DNA of 20,712 nucleotides from the NCBI GenBank assembly GCA_964450355.1, contig CAYVDH010000043.1, positions 1-20,712 on the forward strand, read 5' to 3'. Under the pieces are notes generated by a model. That model had not been told where the DNA came from. It did not search any database and saw nothing but the letters and a program-made list of their open reading frames with translations. Both the position numbers and the translations under genes were made by a program. Of the stretch, positions 1 to 9,190 are shown piece after piece. This DNA comes from CAYVDH01 sp964450355. GTDB taxonomy: Bacteria > Bacteroidota > Bacteroidia > NS11-12g > UBA955. Positions within the stretch are counted from its first letter, which is position 1; each line of letters begins with the position of its first letter.

Positions 1-160
1 CCTGGCATTACACTCCCAAATGCATAATAATCTGAGGTGCTGCTGATGTCGGCATTGTAGTAATCGGTAATAAGGTCGCCATTGTCGTCTCGGGCTATGT
101 GGCGGTCGGTAATGGTGGCTAATACATTGCCTAAGTGGTTGCTGAGTTCTAGTTGTTTTT
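1..160 (-). other. Start of the RHS core at the window edge
   Basis: The minus strand reads ELSNHLGNVLATITDR followed by about 20 residues and then DYYAFGSVMP. This matches the RHS-associated core signature (HLGNV...tD, then DYYPFG.xMPGR) known from RHS and Tc-toxin C proteins. In such proteins the polypeptide after this core changes abruptly to a variable C-terminal domain. Here that part lies beyond base 1. Confidence 0.85.
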
Positions 161-3100
161 TGCCTTTGTAAACAATGTAAATGGTAGGCAATGCAGGCAT
201 TGTAGTTAATACTTTGCTGTTAAACATTGGGCTAGGGTTATTGAACTCACCAGTATTGTTATACCCATTGATATTGTATTCCTGTGTTGCCATCGTTATT
301 TCTACATTGTATATTCCTAAACGGCTACTTCCGTACAAATGTAATTCTTTTATTTTAATTTCTTCTTTTATTTGGTTGTTTGGTACTAATTCTGTGTATG
401 TTTTTGAATAAGTGCCCATGACATTGCCAGTAGCATCGCGCACATAATAGGTTGTTACCCATTTGTCTTGGTTGGCTAGGGTTCCTCCTGTTCTTGGTTT
501 CACTGTTTTATATAACCTTTGCCCTGCTGCATCGTAGCCAAATTCTAAATCTGCTTTGCTGCTGCCATTGGTTCTGGTAATGCTCTGTATTTTGCCATAC
601 ACATTCCATTTTATTTCAGCTATCTCCTCTGCATTGTCTCTTACCAAGTTGCCAATTTCATCGTATCCGTAGTTATTGGCTGTATTAATGGTATTTGGGT
701 TAGCATTGTATGTGCCTTGGTCGTCTATGTCGTCTGTGTAATTGCTGTTGCTTACACTTTCGTTTACATGATAAAGTTTGTTGCTCTCTGTAGGTCGTAT
801 GTAGGCTGAGAAATTGGCATTTGTTCCTACTGAGTTGATATAAGCCATGTTGATCATCTGCAAATCGGTATTTTGATAGCGGTAAGTCATGTTGTCCATG
901 GCATTGGTTGGACCTGCATTGTTGCCATTTCTGCTTAGGGTTAGAATATTGCCCATGGCATCGTAGCTAAAGGTTTCGTAATAATTGCCCATGCCATTAG
1001 CCATAGGTGAATTCAACCATGTATTGGTGTTGTTGTCAAAGTTGTCAAACACTTTGTGTTCTACTATTCTGTTTAGCTGGTCGTAGCGGTACACATTGCC
1101 TAAGGTATTGTTTACTACCTGCCCAGTGGCTGCATAGGCTGTAGGGTCGGGTATGCTGGTTTGCATGAATGGAATGTTGCCATTAAACAAATCGTATTTA
1201 GCAGCTTGTAAATTACTACCTGTAATATTTGGCACAAAATTACTGCTTAAACCTCCTACTGGAGCATAATCCCCATCGTAGTAATGCAACATGAATCCAA
1301 AGGCATCACGGGCAACGCTCAAATTAGGGTTGTTAGGAATTAACTGGTTGCCATCTTTACCCATTTCTGTTGCAGGGTTAATAGTAGGTGCATTCACGGA
1401 TTTAAGCCAACCATGTAGGGTATAGGCATAATCTAAACCTTGTACTTTTTGGTTGTAATCTCCTAACTCTGTTCTAGCCAATGGTCCATGCAAATAATAA
1501 AAATATTTGGCATCTAAGGTGTAGTTCCAGTTGTCTCTGCTGGTTTCTGTTTTGGTTAATCTGTTGTCTGCATCATAAAAATACCTGTGGTGAAATTGGT
1601 CGGGTTGTCCATTTTGATAATGTACTTCGTTTACTTTTCCACTCAACAAGTCGTATTTATAGCTCATTTTTTTGTATTCTACTGCATCAGACACGCTGAG
1701 TCCTAGACCATTTATTTCTTGGATTAGTTCTTCCACATTACCATGTATATCGTAACTATAATGGGTAGCAGCATCGCTACCAAATCCAGCAGGAGAGCCA
1801 GAAGGAGGCGTGTTTTTAAAATAATGGGAGCTGACTACGCGGTGTCTTAAATATTTGCGGTATCCATTCTCGAACAAGGAGTTAGCAGGATGGCTACCTA
1901 AATCTTCATCGTAATAGGTTCTGGTTACTTGTTTATTAGTTCCGCTTGACATGAATGCGTCTAATTGATTTTTATTAGCAGCAATTTCGTAATCCATGGC
2001 ATTAGAGGTTGTTTTTTCCCCTACTTCCGTGATTCTACCTAATGCATCAAAATTGGTGTAACTGAATGCCTCATTAGCTAATTGTTTGGCGTTTTGAGAC
2101 ACCACTATTCTGCCTAAATCATCGTACCAAAACTTACTTTCGCCACCATCTGGAGTTTTTTGCCAGATTAATTGGTTTAGGGTGTTGTATTTGTAATTAG
2201 TTATCAAACTGTGGTACATGTTAGCCTTAGGACTGGTATTAGGATTTGTGAAATGGTCTTCGGCTTGTTTACAACGGGCATCCATAAAGGCTTGTTGTTG
2301 AGTAGCGGTTAGATATACGTTAGTAATGTCAACACCTTCAGGTGGAACGGTTTTAATTAAGTTTCCAGCTTGGTCGTAGTAATACAAAGTGTAGTGGTAT
2401 TCTCTTTTGCTGCGTTCGGTAGTGAAATTTTCAACTGAGCTCATGCATTTTTCTTTGTAATCTGCATCAAATTTTTGGTTGATGTCTTTTTTGTATTCCT
2501 CGAAGCGGTAAAGGGCATTGCTGTATGCAATACGTTTAAGTGATTGTTCACAAGGGTCTTTATCCAATTTAGGAGCAGGAATTTGAGGGCGGTTACACAG
2601 GCGCACACAGGTATCCCAACAATCGGTAAACTCTGCAAAACCACCTTTAGTGAAGGAACCGTACATTTTGATGAATTCAGTAGTACCTTTTCCAGGATAT
2701 GCTTCAGGAATAATGATTTCTGCTACAATTTCATACGATTTTGGCAAACCACAACCAATGCGTTTTAAAGGTCTTATTTTAGTAAATTCTTTGATGTAAC
2801 CGTAATTGTATTTATCTACATCACTAGGGAATTCCAAAGTAAATCCTAATACAAAACCTGAATTGTCTTTTACTTCAACTTCCATAAATGGCACATCATA
2901 ACTGTCTTCATCTATTCTATATCTTAATTGAGAAGCTGAAGTGTTAGGAAGATATAAGTTTGAATTATAAAACTCAGTAACATTAACGTTAGGCATGTTA
3001 ATTAATTTCCAATCGTCATAATTTAATTTGTTTAAATTGGGGGAAAAAGTATTATTTCCTTTTGTAATTTTATTTAGAAAATTTTCGAAATTTTTCAAGT

Positions 3101-6100
3101 AATCAATATCTATGGTATAACAAGTTTGGCATTTAGGCGGCAATATTGGAGGTTTAGTTACAGTTGGAGGTTCTGTGCTGTTATTTGGCCAATTAAAGCA
3201 ACGCCACATCATGTTCCAAATTTGACTGAAATCATATTTTAAATTTTTGTTTTGTTTAGGGCACTTATTGAGCATTATGGCATTAATCTGATTGGTAAAA
3301 TTATCAATGGCTTGTTTTGTGCTTTCATCTGTATAATAATTTAATTTCCCCAAAACATAAAAGTCTTTTAATGTTGTATTTTCATCAAAATTTAAAGGTC
3401 TTGGGTCAGCGTTCAAACAAAATTGTTTGATGTTGTTGTCAAAAATATTTTGAAAATCTTGACAATCAGGGCGGCAAGGTTCAGGCAGACAAGATTTTAA
3501 CTTTTGAATTAAAAAAGATGCTGAAAAGTTAGCTGGAGTATTACATGGTTTTTTAATGAAGCTAAAGTTATTTGCAAAATCAGCAAAACCATTAAAAAAA
3601 GATGTGTGTGCAGGATCTGGAGATAAATTCTCTTTATGATCCATGTAAGTTTGGTAAAAATTCTCCCAACCACCATATAACATGTAACTGTAAAACCAAT
3701 TGTCTGATGGAGCATAATCAAAATTAAAGTTTAATCCTGATGGTGTTGGATTATTTTTCAAATATTCACTTAAAGCTAAAATAATTTCGGAACAACCAGG
3801 TGTATAGTGTTTACATGGTTCAGGTTGATTTTGAGGTTGTGGACATAATATTTTTTTTGGAACCATTAAATCTTCATCGTCAGCATCTTCTTTTAGATTT
3901 GTCAAAGAAATTTTTTTCCAATTTGAGTTGATTCCTGACCAAGGCCTTACAACTCCATTATCATCTTCTCCAGCTCCACTTTGCCAGAACTCTTCGCATC
4001 TTTTTGTCAATTTGACAAAGTCAGCACCTGAAACTCCAATTGTTTGGTATATATAGGCATCAAAACTTGGATTTCCTACTCCTGATTGAAACATAAGCAA
4101 TCCGTACAAATTTATATATTTTGCTTTTGCATCCATTAATTTTTCACAAGCACATTTATCTAATCTTTCAAGTTTATTATCATCCTCTAATGGATCTGTA
4201 CAAACATTATCTTTGAGTATCGAATAATCATCAGAAGTAATGATTGGATAATTTTGTCCACTTAAAATCTCAACATCTATATAGTCTAATTTTAAAGTCA
4301 ATTTATCCCCAGGTTTAAAGTTAGTGTTATTACAATCGGAAATTGCTGGACTGTTTTGGTTATAAATATTACAACAAACTTTGTATGCTTTATCAAAGTC
4401 AGCTTGACTTCCAAATGGTTGATTTCCAAACATCTGATTGTATCTAGTTAAATCATCTAGTCCATCTTTATTTCTATTTTGAGTGTACCATTTTGCTGTT
4501 AATAATTTTTCACAATTACAAGCAATGTTTTGTGCATCCGTAGAAGCTGTGATGTAACTAACTTCTGGCAACATGATGCTGTTGTTGTTCGATGCTAAAT
4601 AATCGTTTTCAGTTTGAGGATATATTGTTGTCTGATTTATTGCATTATCATCCACTTTAACTGTGTTTTGAATTGCAGGTGTTTTAATTTTATCCCATAA
4701 ATTCTCAATTTGAGTGTTTGCTAAATTCATTTCATTGCCTTCAGTTTGATTAAAATTAGGCAATTGTGGTTTTGACTCTTTTACATACCTTGCTTTTTCA
4801 AAATTGGAAAACAATTGTCTTGTTGGTTGTGGTTTTGGTGTTACATGATGACAATCTGCCGCAAATTGGAGATAATCCTGATAAGTGAGATTAAAACCTA
4901 AATACAAATTCATGAATTTAACCATTAACTCTTGAAATTGCAAATCAGACATGGCATCAACAGTGGATTTTCCATAACGTAAAACAAATTCTGAATAACC
5001 AGTGTTGAAGGTTTTACAGTCAACACAATTTTGACATTTTAAATTGTCTGGAATGTCTAAAGTCATTAAAGCTGCTTGTCTTACTTCGGCATTCTTGATG
5101 TTACAAGCACAATCTACCAATGGATCAGGAATGGTATTAGGTACACAATTTGGATTGGAAGTTGCATAATCTTTCTTTTTGCAAGCACAAGTATCAGCAT
5201 AAGGTCCTTCGTAGGCAGCATAATCATGACCATAATCCATTGGCCATTCTAATATTAACTCATCACATAATCCAGGTGTCAAATTATTAGCTCCAAAATG
5301 GTGAACAAACACATCATAAAAGCTTTCGAAGTCACCTGATTGCAAACTGCTGTATCTGTACAATGGCACTTCTCTAGAACCCAATAAATTGTTTTCATCG
5401 CAGCCATTGATACATACTTTTTTCAAATCTGTGATTAAGGCTTCTCTTTGGGTTTCGCTCCAAGTATTTTTATAGATATCGCATTTTTCTAACTGTGTTT
5501 TCCAATAACTGATGTACGATTCGCATTTATCAGTACAAAATTCCACCAATTTGCCGTCCACAAATTCTTTACCATCATCAAAAGTATTGGCATTGTTGTT
5601 AGGATCGAAACTCAAATTTGAATTTAATGAATTGCCATCAAGAGGGAATCGGGCTAATTTTCCAGTTTCTATAGTCACTGTTCCTACACATTGTTGTGAA
5701 TTGTTGCAAGTAGGACAGTTGATGTTTAAGTCCCCACAATTGTTGGTATTGGTATAAAAATCTTTTAGCACTTCTGTTTTAGCGCTTAAATAAAGTGCTC
5801 TTAAAAGTGGCCATTGTGGATCACCTACACATTCAATGTCTTCGCTGCTTAAATTAGCAGCAGTTTTCATGTCATTATAAATGTCCCATATACTTTTGTA
5901 AAAGGTGACATTGATACCTGCAATATTCTTTTCATAAGCAGAATAATTGTATAATTTTTCTCTTAGTTTCACTACCAAGTAATCAGTTCCATCGCTGTGG
6001 TATAAATTTGGATTGAATGGTTCTTTATCTAATATTGATTGATTTTCGGATGAATAGTAAGGGTAAGGTGTGATGTTTTCGTTGGTATTGTTGTTGCTGA

Positions 6101-9100
6101 TGTCCAAATTGTTCAAAGGATTGTAATACCCTTTTTCTTTGGCTTTGTCAGCGTCATTTTCCATCAACATTCTGTTGTCAAAATGGTAAGTGTTTTCTAC
6201 AGATTTGCATTTTTCATAATAACAATATTCAGGATGGTAATATTTTAAACTATGTGCCCAACTCGGTTTAAAATAGTTGACAAAATCTCCTAATAATTTT
6301 AAATCTTTAGGTTTGATGTATCTTAAGTTCGCACCTCCAGTCCAAGGAGTTCCATCTTCATTGTAATAGGAACCATTTTCCACTAATTCAGGTCCATTCT
6401 CAGTCACTAATATCAATGATAAAGTTCCATCTTCGTTGTAATAATCATCGTTTGTGCTGTTTGCAATTTTAGGGTTTAAGGGTGTTCTCCAACTGCAACC
6501 GTTTTTCCAAGTTCTATTTTGGTTGTCGTTTAATAAATTGACATCATCTTCAGTAGCAGAAACAGACACATTGTTAATTTCATCGTATTTCATCAACAAA
6601 GCATATTGTCCATTTGGAGTGACATCAGATAAGATGTTTTCAATTAAAATTTCGCATGGAGTAGGCACTTTACAAAGTTCACTGCACAATTTATTTTGCT
6701 CAGTAATTTTTCCATCCATTTGCTCTAACTCTGTATTTTCTTCTGAAGTTCTGTTGTTGCCTTTAGCAATTAATTCTGTTTTGCGTTCATTTAATTGTTC
6801 TAACTCTTCTTCACATTCAACACAAGTATATATGCATTTGTCTTTGATGGCTAATTTGTCATTTTCTTCATCCAAGAAATCTTCAAATGTTTTAAGACAA
6901 TTGTTGTTTTCCCAATATTTTTGCTTGTAAAATTCCAATGCGTCAGTATTAACAGTCAGAGTTTTGCTTAATCGATAAGAGCCTTTTTGTAATAACAAGG
7001 AAATTCCTCCATTAGGAGTTAAATTAAAAGACACTGAGTTACAATTGACATCAAATGGATTGATGTTGCCAACGTTGACAAACCGTTTGTCTTCAGGAAT
7101 TAAATTGACACCACATTCATCTAATAAGCTTAAGTGCAAAGTGTACACACAATCAAAACAGACTCCTTCGGGTGAACATTCGGGATTAAAAACAGCAGGA
7201 ATTACTTCGTACTTGATGTTATAACTCGAATTTGCATCGGTCACATAAAACACTTCATCGTAAGACAAGCTTTGATTAAATATATCAGAATAACTTTTGT
7301 TGTTTGATAAGTCATTGAAATATTGATTTGAAGAAGCTAATGGTGTTAACGATGGAGTGTTGTTAGGGTCGCCAGCAAGAGCAGTAGCTATGGTTCTTCC
7401 ATAAGGATCAATATAACTGACACTGGTTTGGCCATTTGGGTCAATAACCAAATTCTTTTTATAATGAGCAGCCCTTCCCACTTCACTTCCAAACAATCTG
7501 TACAATTCGTTTTGAGTTGGTTTTAAATAATAGTACTTTGTTTCTTTGCCATTGATTGAATTGATGTTGTGATCTACACCAGTCAATCGGTGCATTGGTC
7601 CAACACCGCTTTGTCTGGCAACTCTACCAGTATTATCGGGTGTAAATTCTACTTGTGTAAAAGGATATCCTTGAGCATCAGGAACAAAAGCTTGCCATGA
7701 TGGCATTGTCAATGCATTGTAACCATTAGGTGAATAATATTGTGAAGCCCCAGAAGAATTTGACATTTCGGATACTTTGATTCCCGAAGGACATATGGAG
7801 TTGGCAGTTAAATCAAAATCCAAATAATTATATCCTGTATTGGTAGCTGATGAGGTATTAAAATTGGGTCTAAAACAAGAATTTGTATTGTTATCCAAAG
7901 CAGGTGTTGGCAATACTTGTATGGTGGGACGGCCAACATAATCATAAAAAGTTTGACCAACTATTGGAACATTATCAGTATTGTTTAAAGTAACGCTTTG
8001 TCTGTTTCTCAATGCTCCATCAAAATAACTGATGACATGTTTGTATTTGCCTTCTTCGGCAAAAGACACATTGCGCTGCCAATTTAAATCTTCGTTGTAA
8101 TTGGCTACGTACATGGAATTTGAATTTAATACCCCAAGTGAAAAGCAACTGACTTTGTCATTCATGCTCCAAGGACCATATATTTCTTCAAAAGTATTGA
8201 TGTCTCTGCCAATTGGACGAACCCTAAATACCAAGTAACCTGATTCGTAAATGGATGGAATTTCAAAATAGGGAGATAACAATAATCCGGAAGAAGATGA
8301 AGTAAATTTATTTATTCTAACTCTGGTGGCATTGTTTCTGAAATCAATATCGGTGCAAGGAGGATTGATTAAATTAGACCAAGCTATTGAGGGTAAATTT
8401 GTCCATTGATTGTTGTATTCTAAAAACTGCCATTCAATTTCCCATTCTTCTGCTCCAGAAACATTAGCCCATTCAATGGCTTGTTTATCTACACATCCAA
8501 GAATTGGAGACCCAAATGGTTTGACACTGATACTAAACAAAGGGAAATTAGGTGAAAGCCTTGAGGTAATGTCCAAAGGATATACCCTGTCCATTTCTAT
8601 TTTAGTCTCAAAATCAATGTCGGGATAATTAGGTCCTAGTGGACTAATGATGACATTATTAAAATCACTGATTTCAACTACAGTGGCTTTGAACCACACT
8701 GCATTTTCAAAAGCATACAAGGCTTTGTCATCTTCAATGACATTGTTTGCAGGATTGTATTTCAACTCCAAGGTCACATTGGGTGTAGTGTTTGCGGCAT
8801 TGCCTATGATATCTGCACCATTGGCATCTTTTGCCCACAAAACTATTTTAATTCTAAAATTAGAACTGGTGTTGACATAAGCGTTTGCAGAGCGATCAAT
8901 AGATACAGAAACACTGTTTTTTATGTATTTAAAACTAAAATCATTGTTCCAACCCATGGGATAACCATTAAAAGGCAGTGCTGGAATTCTGTTGTTGTCA
9001 TAACATTCCGATACCATTGGTATAGCCCCAGGCAAAGGGAATGTTTTCAACTTGTGCAATGAGCCAACATAAGTTTCTACCACTGCATTGGCATTAATGG

Positions 9101-9164
9101 ACACTAAAAACAACAAACTAATTAATGTTGATTTTAAGCCTTTTTTTAAGAGAATATGTTTCAT
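1..9164 (-). CDS. Giant secreted RHS/YD-repeat protein, 3' end cut by the window edge
   Basis: The frame is open from an ATG at 9164 to base 1, giving 3054 visible residues and no stop. The start MKHILLKKGL plus a hydrophobic stretch ending near NANA is a Sec signal peptide. Order seen: a FN3-like strand set (about residues 220-315, ending YLVFRVRPIGRD); a linker shared by Bacteroidota RHS proteins (about 375-420, SYFDGALRNRQS then FYDYVGRPTIQVLP); a cysteine-rich module (about 660-2205); YD repeats from about 2255 (YYYDQAGNLIKTVPPEGV) to 2990; then the RHS core start (SNHLGNVLATITD near 3007; DYYAFGSVMP at the edge). RHS proteins form beta-strand cocoons that often enclose a variable C-terminal effector. 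The C-terminal tip is missing here, so toxin, adhesin or other use cannot be decided. It is last in the tandem, 26 bases after the T9SS cargo gene. Confidence 0.95.
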   Translation of the reverse strand, partial: MKHILLKKGLKSTLISLLFLVSINANAVVETYVGSLHKLKTFPLPGAIPMVSECYDNNRIPALPFNGYPMGWNNDFSFKYIKNSVSVSIDRSANAYVNTSSNFRIKIVLWAKDANGADIIGNAANTTPNVTLELKYNPANNVIEDDKALYAFENAVWFKATVVEISDFNNVIISPLGPNYPDIDFETKIEMDRVYPLDITSRLSPNFPLFSISVKPFGSPILGCVDKQAIEWANVSGAEEWEIEWQFLEYNNQWTNLPSIAWSNLINPPCTDIDFRNNATRVRINKFTSSSSGLLLSPYFEIPSIYESGYLVFRVRPIGRDINTFEEIYGPWSMNDKVSCFSLGVLNSNSMYVANYNEDLNWQRNVSFAEEGKYKHVISYFDGALRNRQSVTLNNTDNVPIVGQTFYDYVGRPTIQVLPTPALDNNTNSCFRPNFNTSSATNTGYNYLDFDLTANSICPSGIKVSEMSNSSGASQYYSPNGYNALTMPSWQAFVPDAQGYPFTQVEFTPDNTGRVARQSGVGPMHRLTGVDHNINSINGKETKYYYLKPTQNELYRLFGSEVGRAAHYKKNLVIDPNGQTSVSYIDPYGRTIATALAGDPNNTPSLTPLASSNQYFNDLSNNKSYSDIFNQSLSYDEVFYVTDANSSYNIKYEVIPAVFNPECSPEGVCFDCVYTLHLSLLDECGVNLIPEDKRFVNVGNINPFDVNCNSVSFNLTPNGGISLLLQKGSYRLSKTLTVNTDALEFYKQKYWENNNCLKTFEDFLDEENDKLAIKDKCIYTCVECEEELEQLNERKTELIAKGNNRTSEENTELEQMDGKITEQNKLCSELCKVPTPCEILIENILSDVTPNGQYALLMKYDEINNVSVSATEDDVNLLNDNQNRTWKNGCSWRTPLNPKIANSTNDDYYNEDGTLSLILVTENGPELVENGSYYNEDGTPWTGGANLRYIKPKDLKLLGDFVNYFKPSWAHSLKYYHPEYCYYEKCKSVENTYHFDNRMLMENDADKAKEKGYYNPLNNLDISNNNTNENITPYPYYSSENQSILDKEPFNPNLYHSDGTDYLVVKLREKLYNYSAYEKNIAGINVTFYKSIWDIYNDMKTAANLSSEDIECVGDPQWPLLRALYLSAKTEVLKDFYTNTNNCGDLNINCPTCNNSQQCVGTVTIETGKLARFPLDGNSLNSNLSFDPNNNANTFDDGKEFVDGKLVEFCTDKCESYISYWKTQLEKCDIYKNTWSETQREALITDLKKVCINGCDENNLLGSREVPLYRYSSLQSGDFESFYDVFVHHFGANNLTPGLCDELILEWPMDYGHDYAAYEGPYADTCACKKKDYATSNPNCVPNTIPDPLVDCACNIKNAEVRQAALMTLDIPDNLKCQNCVDCKTFNTGYSEFVLRYGKSTVDAMSDLQFQELMVKFMNLYLGFNLTYQDYLQFAADCHHVTPKPQPTRQLFSNFEKARYVKESKPQLPNFNQTEGNEMNLANTQIENLWDKIKTPAIQNTVKVDDNAINQTTIYPQTENDYLASNNNSIMLPEVSYITASTDAQNIACNCEKLLTAKWYTQNRNKDGLDDLTRYNQMFGNQPFGSQADFDKAYKVCCNIYNQNSPAISDCNNTNFKPGDKLTLKLDYIDVEILSGQNYPIITSDDYSILKDNVCTDPLEDDNKLERLDKCACEKLMDAKAKYINLYGLLMFQSGVGNPSFDAYIYQTIGVSGADFVKLTKRCEEFWQSGAGEDDNGVVRPWSGINSNWKKISLTNLKEDADDEDLMVPKKILCPQPQNQPEPCKHYTPGCSEIILALSEYLKNNPTPSGLNFNFDYAPSDNWFYSYMLYGGWENFYQTYMDHKENLSPDPAHTSFFNGFADFANNFSFIKKPCNTPANFSASFLIQKLKSCLPEPCRPDCQDFQNIFDNNIKQFCLNADPRPLNFDENTTLKDFYVLGKLNYYTDESTKQAIDNFTNQINAIMLNKCPKQNKNLKYDFSQIWNMMWRCFNWPNNSTEPPTVTKPPILPPKCQTCYTIDIDYLKNFENFLNKITKGNNTFSPNLNKLNYDDWKLINMPNVNVTEFYNSNLYLPNTSASQLRYRIDEDSYDVPFMEVEVKDNSGFVLGFTLEFPSDVDKYNYGYIKEFTKIRPLKRIGCGLPKSYEIVAEIIIPEAYPGKGTTEFIKMYGSFTKGGFAEFTDCWDTCVRLCNRPQIPAPKLDKDPCEQSLKRIAYSNALYRFEEYKKDINQKFDADYKEKCMSSVENFTTERSKREYHYTLYYYDQAGNLIKTVPPEGVDITNVYLTATQQQAFMDARCKQAEDHFTNPNTSPKANMYHSLITNYKYNTLNQLIWQKTPDGGESKFWYDDLGRIVVSQNAKQLANEAFSYTNFDALGRITEVGEKTTSNAMDYEIAANKNQLDAFMSSGTNKQVTRTYYDEDLGSHPANSLFENGYRKYLRHRVVSSHYFKNTPPSGSPAGFGSDAATHYSYDIHGNVEELIQEINGLGLSVSDAVEYKKMSYKYDLLSGKVNEVHYQNGQPDQFHHRYFYDADNRLTKTETSRDNWNYTLDAKYFYYLHGPLARTELGDYNQKVQGLDYAYTLHGWLKSVNAPTINPATEMGKDGNQLIPNNPNLSVARDAFGFMLHYYDGDYAPVGGLSSNFVPNITGSNLQAAKYDLFNGNIPFMQTSIPDPTAYAATGQVVNNTLGNVYRYDQLNRIVEHKVFDNFDNNTNTWLNSPMANGMGNYYETFSYDAMGNILTLSRNGNNAGPTNAMDNMTYRYQNTDLQMINMAYINSVGTNANFSAYIRPTESNKLYHVNESVSNSNYTDDIDDQGTYNANPNTINTANNYGYDEIGNLVRDNAEEIAEIKWNVYGKIQSITRTNGSSKADLEFGYDAAGQRLYKTVKPRTGGTLANQDKWVTTYYVRDATGNVMGTYSKTYTELVPNNQIKEEIKIKELHLYGSSRLGIYNVEITMATQEYNINGYNNTGEFNNPSPMFNSKVLTTMPALPTIYIVYKGKKQLELSNHLGNVLATITDRHIARDDNGDLITDYYNADISSTSDYYAFGSVMP
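160..2410 (-). other. YD-repeat region of the RHS giant
   Basis: Successive segments carry YD-repeat signatures: YYYDQAGNLIKTVPPEG, KYNTLNQLIWQKTPDGGESK, FWYDDLGRIVVSQN, SYDIHGNVEELIQEI, KYDLLSGKVNEVHYQNGQ, RYFYDADNRLTKTETS, RYDQLNRIVEHKVFDN, SYDAMGNILTLSRNG, GYDEIGNLVRDNAEEI and FGYDAAGQRLYKTVKP. These repeats wind into the strand spiral of RHS shells. The DNA here is visibly richer in G and C than the central part of the same gene, and the protein is more conserved-looking. Confidence 0.85.
3985..4165 (-). repeat. Degenerate CxC...C protein repeat, copy 3
   Basis: Encodes KCACEKLMDAKAKY ... GVSGADFVKLTKRCEEFW. Shares CxCEKLxxAK and GADFxK...xC with the preceding copy; the interval between copies 2 and 3 is about 120 residues. 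This is a repeat at protein level, not a recent DNA duplication. Confidence 0.55.
4365..4533 (-). repeat. Degenerate CxC...C protein repeat, copy 2
   Basis: Encodes IACNCEKLLTAKW ... FGSQADFDKAYKVCCN. It aligns with the next copy at CxCEKLxxAK at the start and at the ADFxK....C block at the end, with about 49 residues between cysteine groups. Confidence 0.55.
4851..5040 (-). repeat. Degenerate CxC...C protein repeat, copy 1
   Basis: The encoded segment starts CQNCVDCKTF and ends DYLQFAADCHH, with a small N-x-x-x-G-F turn before the final aromatic-acidic helix. Its cysteine frame (paired Cys, about 50-58 residues, then DF/DY and a closing Cys) matches the two copies further along the gene. 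Divergent, so detectable in protein rather than DNA. Confidence 0.45.
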
Positions 9165-9190
9165 AAACTTGGGTTGTTTTTTAAATGTGA
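9165..9190 (-). other. Only sizeable intergenic gap: AT-rich leader of the RHS giant
   Basis: These 26 bases separate the stop of the T9SS cargo gene from the ATG of the RHS giant. The minus strand contains a TTTAAAAAAC tract and no GGAGG-like Shine-Dalgarno, which is normal for Bacteroidota, where A-rich leaders assist initiation. It is too short to hold a credible promoter and shows no hairpin, so read-through transcription is the simplest view. Confidence 0.5.

Larger units (their letters stand above)
2560..7190 (-). other. Cysteine-rich central module of the RHS giant
   Basis: About 1500 residues (roughly 660-2205) between the N-terminal RHS linker and the YD repeats. They are strewn with paired cysteines: CSPEGVCFDC, CIYTCVECEEE, CSELCKVPTPC, CPTCNNSQQC, CTDKCES, CINGCDE, CACKKK, CACNIK, CQNCVDC, CNCEKLL, CCN, CACEKLM, CRPDC, CQTC. 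Spacing is mostly CxC, CxxC and CxxxC. A charged helical stretch (nt about 6660-6900) has cysteine clusters at both ends, suggesting a disulfide-clamped helical hairpin. Disulfide or metal-binding roles are both possible; a secreted location favours disulfides. Confidence 0.7.

Noticed and set aside
6454..6930. 158-residue open frame on the plus strand
   Set aside because: It lies opposite the open frame of the RHS giant, has no recognisable start context or domain, and its Ser/Leu/Phe-rich sequence is what the antisense of a Lys/Glu/Asn-rich protein gives.
1..9164. Frameshift or decay in the long RHS frame
   Set aside because: Frame checks at several places (for example near 5110 and 2290) gave coherent family-like protein throughout, with no in-frame stop noticed; the gene seems intact within the window.
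9165..9190. Promoter for the RHS giant in the 26-base gap
   Set aside because: Too short for the Bacteroidota -33/-7 elements plus a leader, and no TAnnTTTG-like box is seen there; a promoter inside the upstream gene cannot be excluded.
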